A program made the translations under genes and the position numbers. 64,000 nt of DNA from Gymnothorax reevesii (taxonomy: Eukaryota > Chordata > Actinopteri > Anguilliformes > Muraenidae): positions 46,033,120 to 46,097,119 of the forward strand of contig CM056583.1 of assembly GCA_029721435.1 (NCBI GenBank), written 5' to 3'. Of the stretch, positions 35,686-47,925 are shown piece by piece; position 1 is the first letter of the stretch; each line of letters begins with the position of its first letter. The notes under the pieces are model-generated. The model was not told where the DNA came from and did no database searches. It worked only from the letters and a program-made list of their open reading frames with translations.

Positions 35686-37694
35686 GTAAGGTCTTCTGCA
35701 GTTGGTGATGCTTAAGGTGATGGTGATTGCACACTTTACAGTCTGACAGTTGAGCACTTAAGAATGTGCTCTTCACAGCCCGTTTCAGTTGTACGTTTAC
35801 CCCAAATGTCAGATAAATTGCTGAAGTGCTTCCAGAAGTAGAGACTTGTTCACAAGAGGGAGCCATCTCACAGGAAAGGCATAACGTTCAGTAGTGTGCA
35901 TAATCTTCAGCTTCAATGATAGTTTGTGGTATGTGTGAGGCTGAGTCCCAACTGAAGAACAATTGCACCCAAATTCTCACACATTCTAAGCTTGGAACCC
36001 AGTCTATATATCTTTGAAAATGTGAAGGAAGATGTTGAATCTATCAGTGCCACACCATTGTTATCAAAATCGCTACCATCTACCTGCTTTTTGAAATTTA
36101 TTTGGTTCTATGGTATTTTTTGTTGTTATTTTCTTTGAACACATAGAAATTCATATTAGAAATGGATTGGAAGCATTTGTCTGGACTCAGTTTTCAAAAA
36201 GAGCTCTAAACATGACTAGTGGGAATATTTGGTTTAATGGAAATTTAAAGGGGAATTTGGCACATATTCTGTGTTGGTCTTCAATCTCATTATGGTCTTA
36301 ATGCTGTGTGTATTTATTGTATTACACACATGTATTTATCTCTTTTTTTTTAAGAGTAAGTGTTACTTAGAGATGTTAAATTATCTGTTAATTATTCAAC
36401 ATATTTTGGTCTCTGTCAGTGGTTATGCTGCTGGCTGCTGCTTGACCATTTCATGGTCAACCTGCCTGAACAATCATTCCATGTCTCTCTCCTTGGGGCA
36501 ATGGTCAACTGATTTGCTAATATATTACATTGCAAGAAATGAATTGTGTGTTTTTTAATATTTTTGGAAGTGGTCCGAGTTTTTAAAATGAGTGTTGGAA
36601 TGAGCTAACTTTTTATCGCAGCTGATGATGTATAATAAAAGCATTTGACTTGCTGGGTAAACTGTACATATCGACCCTTGGATAAATAAATGGAAGACAA
36701 AACTACATTAGGTTATTTGAAATAAACCCTGACTCTTCCAGCATGTGATGAATATAAGAGTTTTCTTACATGGCCACTCGTCAATGTTACCCTCATTAAT
36801 TGTGACATCTGATGAAATCATAATTCTGATGTGTGTAACCTATAAGTCAAGATAATTCCATTTCTCTTTCAAAACGAATATGTGGCATAGTCATGTTCCC
36901 TAAAATGAAGGATTATTACATAATTAACCAGTGAAACTGGAAAAGTGAAAACTTTTCACTTAAGTTTTGCCTTAAGCGGGTTCGATGTCAGAAAAGCATT
37001 TTTTCAAATTGTAGGAGAAGGTCATGTTCATATTCTGTATTCGCTGGTTGCATTGCTTCACTGAAGCTATATCGCACTCAAATTGAGAGAAATATTCAAA
37101 CGGAGGATACCATGTTTTTATAACGACAGCATTAAATCAAATGGAGAATATGTAGATCTTGCTCATCATTTTGTACACACTGCCTTGTAATTGGGCAGGT
37201 CATATTTGGGACCATTTTAAACCTTGGGATCTGCTCTACAATTTGAAATAGGCCTGTGGTTCTATAGGTTTGAATACAGCAGTTGCATTTCAATGACGCA
37301 TGTATGGGTCCATAGGTTTTATGGGGTTAAATGCCATATGCAGATATCCAATCTTAATAATGCTTGCCTGACCTAATTATAATTAAAGCATTGTTAGCTC
37401 TGTGCAGTACTGTGTGTGTGTTAACTCACTTCAGGCAGCATAATTAACTGTGGTTGCTCATCCTGCTTAAGTACAGAATGTTGAATACTGAAGGTATCGA
37501 GCCCAAGCTATTGCTTTGTCCAAATGATTGGATGCACTGTAGTTTGCCGGTGGTTTTTACAATAATACAGTGGGATGAAAAACAGTCATGAAAACCAAAT
37601 TTGGAGAAAATGGAAAATAAGCGTGGAAGGGATTTCACTCCACGGAGCTGTATGAAATAATAAAAAGCTAGAGGGTGTGTCCAGAAGGGCCACA

Positions 37695-37885
37695 TCACCC
37701 CGCCCGATCTTCACCAAAAAGTAATGATATCTTCCCTTCCGTCAAAGGATTGCCCCTGCCAAATTCGAAGACAATCCGTCCAGACTTGTGGCGTGTAGAC
37801 TGCAAGCAAACACACAGATAAATAAATAAATAAACCCGGCAACCACATACACCCCTTCCGCAACATTCGTTGCGGGCAGAGTGAC
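37695..37885 (-). mobile_element. Hairpin-headed element, family E-like, inverted
   Basis: On the minus strand the head CCCGCAACGAATGTTGCGGA resembles the 27236 element, followed by ACCCGG and TTTATTTATTTATCTGTGTG, then sequence ending CGGGCGGGGTGATG. It is decayed; boundaries are approximate. Confidence 0.5.
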
Positions 37886-39597
37886 TAAAACCTGAATCAG
37901 CAGACATCGAGTAGTCCGAGGCTCAGCTCGGGGTTACGTCACTGGGATGTTATTCAGTCGTAACGTTTGAAGTCTCATTTGTTCTGATGGATTAGTGTCT
38001 GTGGCTTTCTTACACTCTGCTAATGATGTGGTACCGAGTAAAATAGCTTAATGGTGGGTAATGCTGCTGAATGTGCTTGTGTCTGGCTAATCTAAGCCAA
38101 GGTATTTGGTTTATTGTTAGGATGTCTGCCTTTGTTTACAGTACAATAAATTATAGTCGAATGGGACAGGTTAATTACAGTTACTAAGCAGTGTTTCTTG
38201 TCTAAAAAGGGGGGAAAAATCTGCTTAATTTTATTGAGAGAACTTGGAAATGGCATTGTCGAAATCTTCCCCGATGAATAGGAGCTGCAGTGTCCTATGA
38301 AGTGAATATACTGACAATTTGGATTGAGGCTCAGCGTTTGTGCTCAGCTCACTTGCATTACAGAAAAAGGACAGAACTTCATTTTTTGGTCATCTTGTAT
38401 TCAAGTTTGAGACCAATGCCCCATTTCTCAGCATCTACGTTGATCATTGGTTTGAGGATCGTTTCATTCAGTTGAGCAAGTGGCCAGCTGGCTGCTGGTA
38501 CTGCAGTCCTATTGGCTGCTAGTGCTTTTGGGTTTACTCTGCTTGACACCGTTGAAAAGATCCCCACTATTTCCATACAGCATGTCCCCCCCACTGCTGG
38601 CTGTATCGAGTTCCCATGTCAGTCTGGGTGCCGTTTCTGAATCATTGAAATCCTGTGCCACTGAGTCAAATGTATGAAGATGCATACTGAATTGCCCTGA
38701 ATTAGAACATTCCTTCTATTCAGGCTCAAAGAGATGTGCTTTTTAGTCTCATGAAAAGTACAGTGTATCCTGACAGCAGCTATTGTTCAGTGCAGCACTG
38801 TCACAGTGACCGGTATCTCTCATCCTCTCCTCACTCGGCAGGACGGAAGGAAGCTGCCATTCCTTTCACAAACAAGTTGTGCAGATGGGTGGCAGTACTG
38901 AGCTGGCTAGATAACTGCGCTTGGCAGTCAGTCTGCTCGCACTGTCACACGATGTGCTGACTTACCACCTTGTGTGAAATGATTGCCTTTGCTCCATTTG
39001 ATTTTTAACCCTGAAGGACAACTGAGAGGGTTTCTGTGAAATGAACTACCTGAATGCATCTCACTATCTGGTGATCTCAAAAAGGTGAACGAGGAGAAAT
39101 TAGATTATTTAATATTGGCTCTTTAGTCTTGGCTTGTGAAAGTATCTGATGTACATTGCTCTGTTCTTCTGCTTGAATCATCATGCCATTTTAATGGAGC
39201 CTTACTTACAGTCCTCCAAAGGATATTGAGGGAGTGCATGTGTCCGTTTAAATAACCAAGGTACAAAATATTTTCTGATGGGGCTCCGTACGAAATTTGC
39301 AAAGTGTTTTGGCAAAGGCAGCATTTTCAGTATTCCCCAATGTGAATGGTTATAATATCAATCAAATTTCTTAAAGCATTTGTGAATTGGCATTCAGTAA
39401 AAGGGAAAATGGATACACAATCCCAATTTGGAAAAAGTTGGGACTAGTGTTGGGTAAAGTTACCTTTGAAAGTAAGTTGCTGCCATTGAGAACTAATTAG
39501 TTACATTACTGGATTCCCTGCTGAGAAAGGTAACGATTTGATTACTTTTAGATTACTGTTGTCACATTAAAACCCTTATGGGCCATTCTCTGAAATA

Positions 39598-40480
39598 CAG
39601 CGCCCTCCATAATTATTGGCACCCCTGGTTAAGATGTGTTCTTTAGCTTCTAATAAATTCAGTTTTTTTTTCTAAATAATATGGGACCACAATGGACAAA
39701 AGAGGAAAACCCAACCTTTAATTCAAGTGCATTTATTCAGTGGGAAAAAAATCCCACATTAAGAAATAATTCTTTTACATCAAATCATGTGTGCCACAAT
39801 TATTAACACCCCTGATGTTAATACCCCCTTTGTACAACCCCTTTTTGCCAACAGAGAAGGTTTTTCCGTGCATGCCTCCCAAACAGCTTGTTAGCATGTA
39901 GATAGCGCCTGATGGTTGTTTTGAGACTTTGTGACCCCAAGATGCGACCATTTGTTGCAATTCTTTAACCGTGAGCTTTGGAGAACTTTTTACTTCTCTT
40001 CCCATCCTCCTCGCTGTGCGTGGTGGCAAAATAACCTTGCGTCCTCGTCCAGGCTTGTTTACCACTGTTCCAGTTGTTTTAAACTTCTTAATGATTCCTC
40101 TGACAGTAAATATGGGCAGGTGCAGGCGAGTGGCTATTTTCTTGTAGCCATTGCCTGACTTGTGAAGGTCGACACACAATTGCCTTACTTGAATAGTGTG
40201 TTCCTTTGTCTTTCCCCTGTTGAAGAGTGGATAAGAGAAATGGCCTCTGTGTCACATCATATTTATACCCCAAAGAAACAGGAAGTGTTGAATTACTAAT
40301 TAAATGTTCCTAGATACTCCGATCTTTGTAAACTACTGTAGAAATGGCAGAAATACTTCAATTACATTTATTTCCAAGGAATTGTTAGGCATGCCAATAA
40401 TTGTGGAACAAGTGATTTTATGAAAAATAATTATTTCTTAGGTTTTTTTTTTTTCCCCCTTAAAATTCACTTGAGTTGAA
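39598..40480 (-). mobile_element. Tc1-like transposon, internally deleted
   Basis: Starts after a TA with CAGCGCCCTCCATAATTATT, a typical Tc1 terminus. The interior lacks the catalytic DDE part of the transposase, and the opposite terminus is not recognisable past the T/C-rich tract at 40441-40460, although CCAATAATTGTGGAACAAG (40395-40413) belongs to the transposon's 5' region. The transposase remnant is listed separately. Confidence 0.85.
39860..40240 (-). pseudogene. Tc1-like transposase N-terminal remnant
   Basis: The minus strand encodes the paired-like DNA-binding half: LHKSGNGYKKIATRLHLPIF, a GRGRK hinge after TGTVVNKP, then LTVKELQQMVASWGHKVSKQ. A frameshift near 40180 separates it from the more upstream GKTKEH-like start, and another near 39920 shifts the continuing RRYLHANKLFG segment. 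The DDE domain is missing, so no active enzyme is possible. A 134-codon open frame (39775-40179) survives by chance. Confidence 0.88.
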
Positions 40481-40639
40481 GGTTACATTTTTTTAGCTCA
40501 CCTGACGACAAAGTTAGATATATACATATACTGCCTTCAAGACTTTTTTTCCCCCTTTTCCCCAGAGATGCCCATGCATATTTAAGCAAACTGCATTTTG
40601 CAGGCATTACAAGGGCATGGCTGCTTAAGAAACGGGTGC

Positions 40640-40760
40640 GGGTGCTGGAGGGGCCGGCCTGCAGTCCTCACTTGTCCCCAGTGGAAGGAGCACATTTTGA
40701 AATGCACTGTGCACGGCAAAACCCTGTATTGTTTTACAACCCCTGGAAAAAATTGTGGAA
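40640..40760 (+). pseudogene. Small transposase-like fragment
   Basis: The + strand encodes VLEGPACSPHLSPVEGAHFE, a decayed form of the WPACSPDLSPVENIW block of fish Tc1/mariner-type elements. Nothing else of the element is evident nearby. Confidence 0.45.
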
Positions 40761-42843
40761 ATGCCATGCTTTGAGGATGTTCATCCAGCTATACGCAATC
40801 AGAATTTTCTACTGGAAGAAAGTGACAAAATTACTCCTGAAACGCTCAAAGCTCAATCTTGCACATGACGCAGAGCGGCGTCAAGCGCAGCCCAAGTGTT
40901 ATTGCTAATTTATAACCCATGCAGTCACCTTTTTTTTTCCATCCAGCATCCATGTTATTGTAATGAGAGAGTACGTACTCCACGCCCATGGGTCTATTGA
41001 TCCTAAAATGAGGCGTGGATACGTGCATTGTAGGCGTGTTGCTGTCTTAAGGAAGCACAAAGCAAATGTGTGATTGACGAACAAAAACTTGATCTGAAGT
41101 CAATTGTCAATTTCTATCTGCGAATTTAAGTGGAAATTATTAAGATCGTATTGTGCGCCTTTGTAGGTTAGTGCATTAACAGGCGTACGCTCTGTTTATT
41201 ACACACGGGGACAAGCAGCTGTGCACACACATGTAAGCGATTAAAAATAAGATTACAGTGTGAAATATTATTGTGTAAATGAAGGTATTAAAAAAAATAA
41301 TAATAAAATGCTTGTCTTAATCATAAATGCAATCTGTTGCATGCCCGTGGAGCTGCGTGCCACGTTACAGAATGCTCTGATGTATTTGAATCATCAAGGA
41401 ACCTATTCCATCGACATTCAGGTGATTTGTGATTTAACATGCAAGGTTACTCATGTAGATTTTCACAAATTATTCAGGAGTTATTAAATCATGGATAAAG
41501 CCATGACTCCTTCATACTGGCGAAGTCTGTCATTCCCGCAGTGCTCGAAAAGATACCCCATGGAGGGATGGCTTTTAGGGGACAATGGTTTACAACTTGA
41601 CTATAACTGCATGAGTTTTTGTTCTATGAGAAATGCACAAAAACATGTAAGATGATTGAAAGAATGTTGTATGTGCTTTAGTGCGCTTCAGTTTTTTTTT
41701 TTTTATAAGTCAGGTCAGAGTCCTGCGTGGGTTGATCTGTTGCTGGAAATTATCTCAAAATCTTTGAGTGCTACATGATCCATTAGTACAATACCTGCCA
41801 CCCATCCGTTCTGCTTCCATTATTGAATGCTCAACACCGCATGTCATTTAAAATGTTTTTTTTACAATTTACAGTTTGGCTGACAAAGCATTCTTGAAAG
41901 GTTGCACTTTCAACAAGCAGTCAAGCAATGGATGACATTGACACGGTCTATAATTAATCTGAATTTCTCCCAAAAATTTCAGCTTGGCATTTTATGATGA
42001 GATGTGAACATTTCGATATTCCCCAGCAGTTATGCTATCAGTCAAGAAGAATAGAGGTTAATTTCACTCCTGCCATTTATTATTCAAGGGGTTATGGTAG
42101 TACGATCAAACAAACATTCTCAGTTCTTTTCCCCAGGCTGTTTTTTTTTCTTCATTTATATTAATTTCTCTTGGCTATGTGCCACATGCACATAGCCTGT
42201 TAATTTCTTAGCTTTTTTCTTTGTTTCCTTGTTTAAGCCTATAAGAACACATTTAAGGGTGACCCCTGGGATTTACTCTGGGTGATTATTTTTAAGTCTG
42301 GATATGATTAGAATAATTAAGCTTATAATTAAGTTTACGATAGCTTATTTAAAAAAATATATTTGTCATTGGCATTAGCAGAGATTACTGGGATAAGGTT
42401 TTCATACTTTGAGCTATTGTTTTCTTGTGCATTTTTACTTGACGCATCAGCAACCCCCTTTCTTCTGCAGAGAGTCATTTTTTTTTTTCCTGCTACTTGG
42501 CAAGTCCGCCAATATATAATTGCAATTCGTCAAAGCGCAAGCGCCCCTAGCTTTGAAAGGGAATGGGAGATCATACTCTGTTTGGTTCATTTTCTGTCAT
42601 GCCCAAAACAAGCCTATGTTTCATTAAGCTATGAAGTACAACCCCTTTGAAAAATGCACCTTACTTTGCACTCAGATTACTCACCATTGAACTAGTGAAA
42701 ATGGATTTGGACATGCTCTAAATGTATTTGCGCCGCAAATTTCAGATCGTGTGCTTAAATAGTAAAAATGGGGCCCCTTTTGTGTCTTCATTCCCTTAAC
42801 ATTTATGAAAGGGGTGTTTCACATGAAAATCGGGATTTCCAAG

Positions 42844-43295
42844 TACAACCCCAATGCTGTAATAGTCGGGACAAAGTGTAAATTGTGAATAAAATCAAAA
42901 CGCAATGACCTTCATATCACACCAGTCAGTATTTTATTCACAATAGAACAGAGATGGCATAGCAGATGTTGAAACTGAGAAATTTTACAATTTTATCTGC
43001 AAAATGAGCTAATTTCAAATTTGGTGGCTGCTACAGGTCTCAAAAAAGTGGGGACAGGGGCCTGTTTATCATGGTGTAGCAACCCCTCTTCTTTTTAACT
43101 CGGAGTGGAGACATCTGGGCATTGATGAGAAAAGTTTCTTGAGCTTATCCATTGGAATTTGATCCCACACTTGTTTAACACAGGCTTCCAGCTGCTGGAG
43201 AGTGTTGGATCTCCTTTGACGGACTTTCGTTTAATTTTGCACCAAATGTTCTCAACCGGTGAAAGATCAGGACTGCAGGCAGGCCATTTCAGCAC
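42844..43295 (-). pseudogene. Tc1/mariner-superfamily transposon 3' part with transposase C-terminus
   Basis: The terminus at 42844 reads TACAACCCCAATGCTGTAAT; the tail (GTAAAATTTCTCAGTTTCAA on the minus strand) and transposase end match 1185-1585. The minus strand at 43095-43295 stays open and encodes WPACSPDLSPVENIWCKIKR, with the Asp/Glu of the third catalytic block of DDE enzymes, and ends CPDVSTPS. Earlier coding sequence is not recognised. Confidence 0.8.
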
Positions 43296-43552
43296 TCGGA
43301 CTCTTCTACTATGAAGCCATGCTGTTGTAGGGTTCTAGCCTGAAATTTTATTGAACGTACCGGAGCCATACTTCTCGTGATGTCACGAACCTGGTCACGT
43401 GAGTTTGTTGGTTTGTGGTCACGTGGGTTCAGGAATACCTTTCCTACATATTCCTGATTGAGAGCCGAAAAAATCTGCTTGGATTGATGTACTTTGTAAT
43501 TCAATGCAAGAACTGGATGCTGTCGACCCACTGGAGCGTTTGTACTGTTCAC
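43289..43552 (-). other. Unassigned open frame in the transposon-rich region
   Basis: An 87-codon minus-strand frame (VLALNYKVHQSKQIFSALNQ in its first half) lies next to the transposase remnant. I do not recognise it. The composition is protein-like, but there is no splice or start evidence; it could be a piece of another transposon gene or chance. Confidence 0.15.
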
Positions 43553-44399
43553 TTTCTGTCGGGTCAGTCACAAGTTAATTTCCATCATTTCTACCATGAC
43601 ATTTTGCTAAGTTTTCGCTTTTTATTATTCGGTCATGGCAAGGGATTGATCTTTTCTTTTTTTTTTTTTTTTCTTTTTTTTTTTTTGCTGGGTAATTCCA
43701 TAGGTTCCTTACTTTCCGATAGCAAGAATTTAAGTGACAGTTCGGATATTGGAGTTGGAAAGCATTCCGTTTTCAATCTTCATCAGTATGGACAAAGATC
43801 AGCATTTTTTCGGCTGGAATTTTGGGTACCCAGTGGAACATACGGGTATGTAAAAATGTCCATCGTACATTTAGTCAAGAAAATTTAGAGTTGAATGTCA
43901 ACTGCAGCTATAACGGCGCCAGCCTTGTTACTGATGACACGCCAGGTGGCTTGGGAATGCGCAGTGTATGCATTTGCGGTATTAAATATTAATCATAAAT
44001 TCTAAACCCCTAATCACAAATAAAACCCCCAAAAATATATTGGCGCCCCTTTCTAAAATCATTCTGGAAAGGCAGTGTCTATTTAGCCGTCCAACGGTTC
44101 CCATTTTTTTCTGCTATTTTGCCGTCGCTTCCGCTTGACATGCGCAGTTGTCACAGATGTGGACATAGCGGTTTACAAATGATTTCTCTGCACTACCTTG
44201 ATATAATTTCATCCCCCTTTAGAAATTGTTGTGGCTTATAAAGCCGAAAAAGGCGGAGATTAAATAGGTTATTCTTTCCAGTAGAAGTGATCAATTTGCT
44301 AGTTCCACAGAAGCAACTTGTCCGCGGTAACATAACTTTCAGCACACAAAACCATATGTTCATAACATAACAGACCCCTCTCTAACTGTCACGTACTGT

Positions 44400-44575
44400 C
44401 CATAAAGCTGCTTTCACATCAGACACGAAACAAATTTTTCGCAGGACAGATTAGCCTACATTCAAAGACAATGCAAAGATGCGCATACGGGGTTAGTCGC
44501 GTAAAGCGGCTTTCACACCGGACGCGAAACGTATTTTTCGTGCGACAGATTACAGTCAAACTAAGTCATGACCGC
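44400..44575 (+). mobile_element. Two tandem Harbinger-type MITE ends
   Basis: AAAGCTGCTTTCACATCAGA (44408) and AAAGCGGCTTTCACACCGGA (44505) occur in direct orientation about 97 bp apart, each followed by ACGAAAC...TTTTTCG..GACAGATTA. They lie within the MULE-like element. Confidence 0.5.
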
Positions 44576-44668
44576 TTATCAGCTATTGCATGTTAGTTTG
44601 CGCGCTCTGCAAATGAAAAATGCTTCTGGTTAACTTATTTGCCGACGCCGTGTATGCCTACAAACTTA

Positions 44669-45059
44669 GGGCCGGTTCACACTCAACGCAAGGTACGCGA
44701 GCGCGAACACAAGGCAACGCATTGAGCAACGCAAGGTGTCCATCTTGCGTCCTTGCGTAGCAAAGTGTGTTGTCCAAATTTTTGTAACGCGACGCGTCGA
44801 CGCGTGTATTTCTGTGAGATTCCAATAGGGGAGATAAAGCAAATAATGCACCATATGATGTCTTCAACACACCAAAAAGAAGAAAGAAGGAGGAGGAGAC
44901 GGAAAGGACTTTGCTACCCCCTATTGTATGAGCAGTGTACTGCTTTTTAACGAGGCACAGCGCAGCAAGGGACACGCGTTCAGGCTTCTCTGTGAACGGA
45001 ATGGAACGGACCTGTGGTCGCGTTCGCTCGCGTGCCTTGCATTGAGTATGAACCGGCCC
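44669..45059. mobile_element. PIF/Harbinger MITE with TTA duplication
   Basis: A 391-bp element with ends GGGCCGGTTCACACTCAACG and (minus strand) GGGCCGGTTCATACTCAATG, flanked by TTA at 44666-44668 and 45060-45062. It is nested in the MULE-like element. A minus-strand frame with SSSFFLLFGVLKTSYGALF recalls noncoding remnants of fish Harbinger elements; it is not a functional gene. Confidence 0.88.
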
Positions 45060-45236
45060 TTAAAGTCCAAAACTGTGACAACTGCGCATGTGAAGCGGAA
45101 GCGACGGCAAAATAGCAGAAAAAAACGGGAACCGTCGGACGGCTAAATAGACACTGCATTCTGGTATATGTACGAATGTGGATTACTTTCACTGATCAAT
45201 GATTATCAACAAATGTTGAATTTCTGTTCAATGTAG

Positions 45237-45368
45237 GAAAATCAAGTGATGATCCAGCCGACCCAGACCCAAAGAAGGGTCGTTCCTCCAACCTTTCAGC
45301 TCGTAAGGATTCGGACGCTACACAGGCCTTCGTGGTACTTAAGCTAAAAGAAATATCTTGCCATCGAG
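45237..45368 (+). other. Exon-like open segment of unknown origin
   Basis: Bounded by TTCAATGTAG and GAG|GTACGG, 132 bp. One frame reads KSSDDPADPDPKKGRSSNLS followed by ARKDSDATQAFVVLKLKEIS, which is hydrophilic and protein-like, and it stays open beyond the donor. It does not match the NEDD4 family. It could be an exon of a decayed transposon gene or a chance frame. Confidence 0.2.
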
Positions 45369-45954
45369 GTACGGTCAAGGTTTTGTCCATATTCAGAGAC
45401 GTCGAATCGGTTCCCCTGTTTTGTTGTATTGATTTACACTTGTTCTTGCCAACCACGCTAATGCGTAAGGCTGAATCGCACGTCGAAGGAGTCAGGAGGA
45501 TCTAAATGAATAATTAACGCTGTGTTCTTACACATCCCTGAGGTCATAAAATTATTCCAGTGGCTAAAAGTTTCATTCCGTTTCCCCTGTAAAGTTAATT
45601 TGGGTAAAAGCATCTTGCTGTATTACCGGTTAATCTACTTCACCATCTCAGCAGTGCCGTATAATCTTTTTTTTCCAGGATAATGCTAATCAGCTCAAAC
45701 TTCTCATTGAATATAAGTCTAGAAATGTCTTTCGTAAAATCGGAACGATATTCACAGCTATCATGAACCAACAACTCCGGTCGACTCGCTACGTTGTATA
45801 CCGCCAATTTTTTTTTTTTTTTTTATTATGCTAGCTTGTGATTCGCCTGGGGAACAGAGGACGGAACCTGTCATGATATTAACGATGACAAAGCCCTCCC
45901 ATTCATTAGGGAAATATTATTGGACAATTTTACTGTCATTATATCATAATACCG

Positions 45955-46750
45955 GGGATATGTTTTTGGTCCGACCGCCGTGCCGCCCTACGTGTTAACG
46001 CGATATCTTCAGTATATTTCAATTAGAAATTTCAGGTTTTGCATATAAGTGAGTATCATAAAGAGGAAGAACTGATTCGATTTTGGAAAATTGATGATTT
46101 CTAGATTGGCCACCAGGGGCCAAAAACTGATTTACGTGTTAACGCGATAACTTCAGTAATATTTCAATTAGAAATTGAAATAGAAGTTTTGCATATCAGT
46201 AAGTATCATAAAGAGGAAGAACTGATTCGATTTTGGAAAATTTACAATTTCTAGATTAGCCACCAGAGGCCAAAAACTGAAAAAATTACTGTTTCTATCA
46301 TATCTCTGGAAATATTTGTCCTATTGACCTCAAATCAAGTGCAAATGAAAGATCATGACCTGTGGATGTGTCCCACGATGACATTATACCTGTTTGGTTC
46401 AAATTTTTGACAAAAGGTGGAGCTTTGTTAATAAAATTCACCATTTTTGCCATATCTTTGGAACTATTTGTCTAATTGACATGAAACTATGTGCAACTGC
46501 AAGCTCATGACCTCACAACGGGTCGCATGACATCATACCTGTATGGTTCAATATTTTGCCACCAGGTGGTGCTTTGTGATGGAAAATTACCATTTTGGCC
46601 ATATCTTCAGAACCATTTGTCCGATTGACCTTAAATTAAGTTCAAATGAAAGGTCATGACCTGAGGGGCTTTATATTGTATTGGGTCTATTCAAGGATTG
46701 GGGAATTGGAGGATTGGGGGCGTTCGGGGACATACCCAAGCCGTCACCTC
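45955..46750 (+). mobile_element. Family C element with internal tandem duplication
   Basis: It starts within the hairpin head (CCGGGGATATGTTTTTGGTC) and ends GGGGGCGTTCGGGGACATAC. A segment of about 145 bp (roughly 45986-46131: TACGTGTTAACGCGATA ... GGCCAAAAACTG) is repeated directly at 46132-46280. The counterpart of the CTCF-like site is mutated here (CCACCAGGTGGTGC, 46559-46572). Confidence 0.75.
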
Positions 46751-46759
46751 CGACAGCAT

Positions 46760-47870
46760 AAGCCTAGTTTGAAATTGCTCGGAACCGAGCCCTCTGTAAA
46801 TGCACAGTGGACCCGCAGCATTTCCTTCCCAGCAGCTGCAGAGGGAGAACATTCAAAGTATTTAGGCGTGAGAGACACTACTTACTTCGACCATGCATTC
46901 AGACCAGCAAAAACTATAGCGAACGGTATACTGGTACCTACATTCCAAGTTCGCTGGCTATGTCATGGCAAGGTCGCTAAACGCGCATTACAAAGGTCTG
47001 GACATACTGACTCGGCAGCAAGTTTAACTGGGAAATGTTAATTGATATTGGAAAGATCCCCATGGCTAAAATGATGAGCTAGCAACAATATCATATTATT
47101 TTTTCATCTGTGTGCGACGTGTTTGTTGCTAGTCCATCTAAGTAAGGCAATTGGCATGAATTTACGACGTAGCCATTCACAATATAAATGTCAATTCCAG
47201 TAAGCAATCTAACATTATAGTCAAAGACAATGCAGTATTTTATATCTGATAGAAAGTGTGCAATAACGTTGGATGCTTTTCACGAAGATATCTTAGTTCA
47301 ATTACTTATGGCTAATTTGACGCCAGCGAAATGATCAATTTGCTATATCAGTATCTCCGAAGTATACAGCTACCTAGTTTCTGTGATTATTTTAAACTGT
47401 GCCAATTGCGCAGGTGAAACAGCAGAGACTTCAAAGTGGCAGAAAAGATCGGGATCCATCCCGATTGAATCGACATTTGAATCGACATTTCCTAAAGCTA
47501 ATTCTATTTCTAGCTGGCTGTATTCACTCGCTCAAGCAAGCTCAGCCATCGTTGATGGCTTTTGCTTGCTACTAGGCTCTACTCTGACGATTGCATCATC
47601 GTCTTCTGAACTTTCTGATGTCGAGACATTCGCGGCACTGGTTTCATTTTGGGAACTCGTCCCAGGAGGTGGACGAACCAGCCAAGGGTCCATGATCAGC
47701 TGTTTACGCGCTAACTGGTACTGAGCCTAATATGCTATGACTTGACAGGTCGGCTACTTGCGACAGCGGCGGCTATACGGGCCTATCTTCGGATAATTGA
47801 TAAAACTAGGTCGATCAGTACAGTCTGAAGCCATCAGTGTTGTTGACGATACTTGTACTGGTGACCTATC
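46760..47870. other. Transposon-rich stretch, unassigned
   Basis: It contains open frames of 131 and 113 codons (46646-47041 and 47383-47724) that I do not recognise, and a TIR-like fragment at 47400-47460 resembling the 45070-45157 arm. The minus strand near 47600-47690 reads MDPWLVRPPPGTSSQNETS, which could be a transposon-gene scrap. Nothing firm. Confidence 0.3.
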
Positions 47871-47925
47871 TGTAGCGTACCGGCAGCAATTTTTTGCGTA
47901 CCGCCGGATTTTTCCAGCGAACAGG

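Larger units (their letters stand above)
44072..45157. mobile_element. MULE-like element with ~90-bp TIRs, host to other MITEs
   Basis: The left arm GCAGTGTCTATTTAGCCGTC...GCCGTCGCTTCCGCTTGACA...GCGCAGTTGTCACAG (44072-44158) is the inverse of 45070-45157 with few mismatches. Flanks ATTCTGGAA (44061-44069) and ATTCTGGTA (45158-45166) agree at 8 of 9 bases, as for a Mutator-type 9-bp duplication, although two extra bases (AG) lie between the left flank and the arm. A second decayed arm-like sequence occurs near 47400-47460. No transposase frame. Confidence 0.7.

Noticed and set aside
39775..40179. Intact Tc1 transposase gene
   Set aside because: Only the DNA-binding half is present, with frameshifts; the catalytic domain is deleted.
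43415..43888. 157-codon plus-strand open frame
   Set aside because: Much of it translates a long T-tract (poly-Phe/Leu), and it overlaps a transposon-rich region; no recognisable domain.
46559..46572. Third CTCF-like motif
   Set aside because: CCACCAGGTGGTGC breaks the invariant GGC core, so it is listed only as a decayed copy.
46646..47041. 131-codon open frame at the end of a family C repeat
   Set aside because: The first third translates repeat DNA; the rest has no recognisable motif or splice context.
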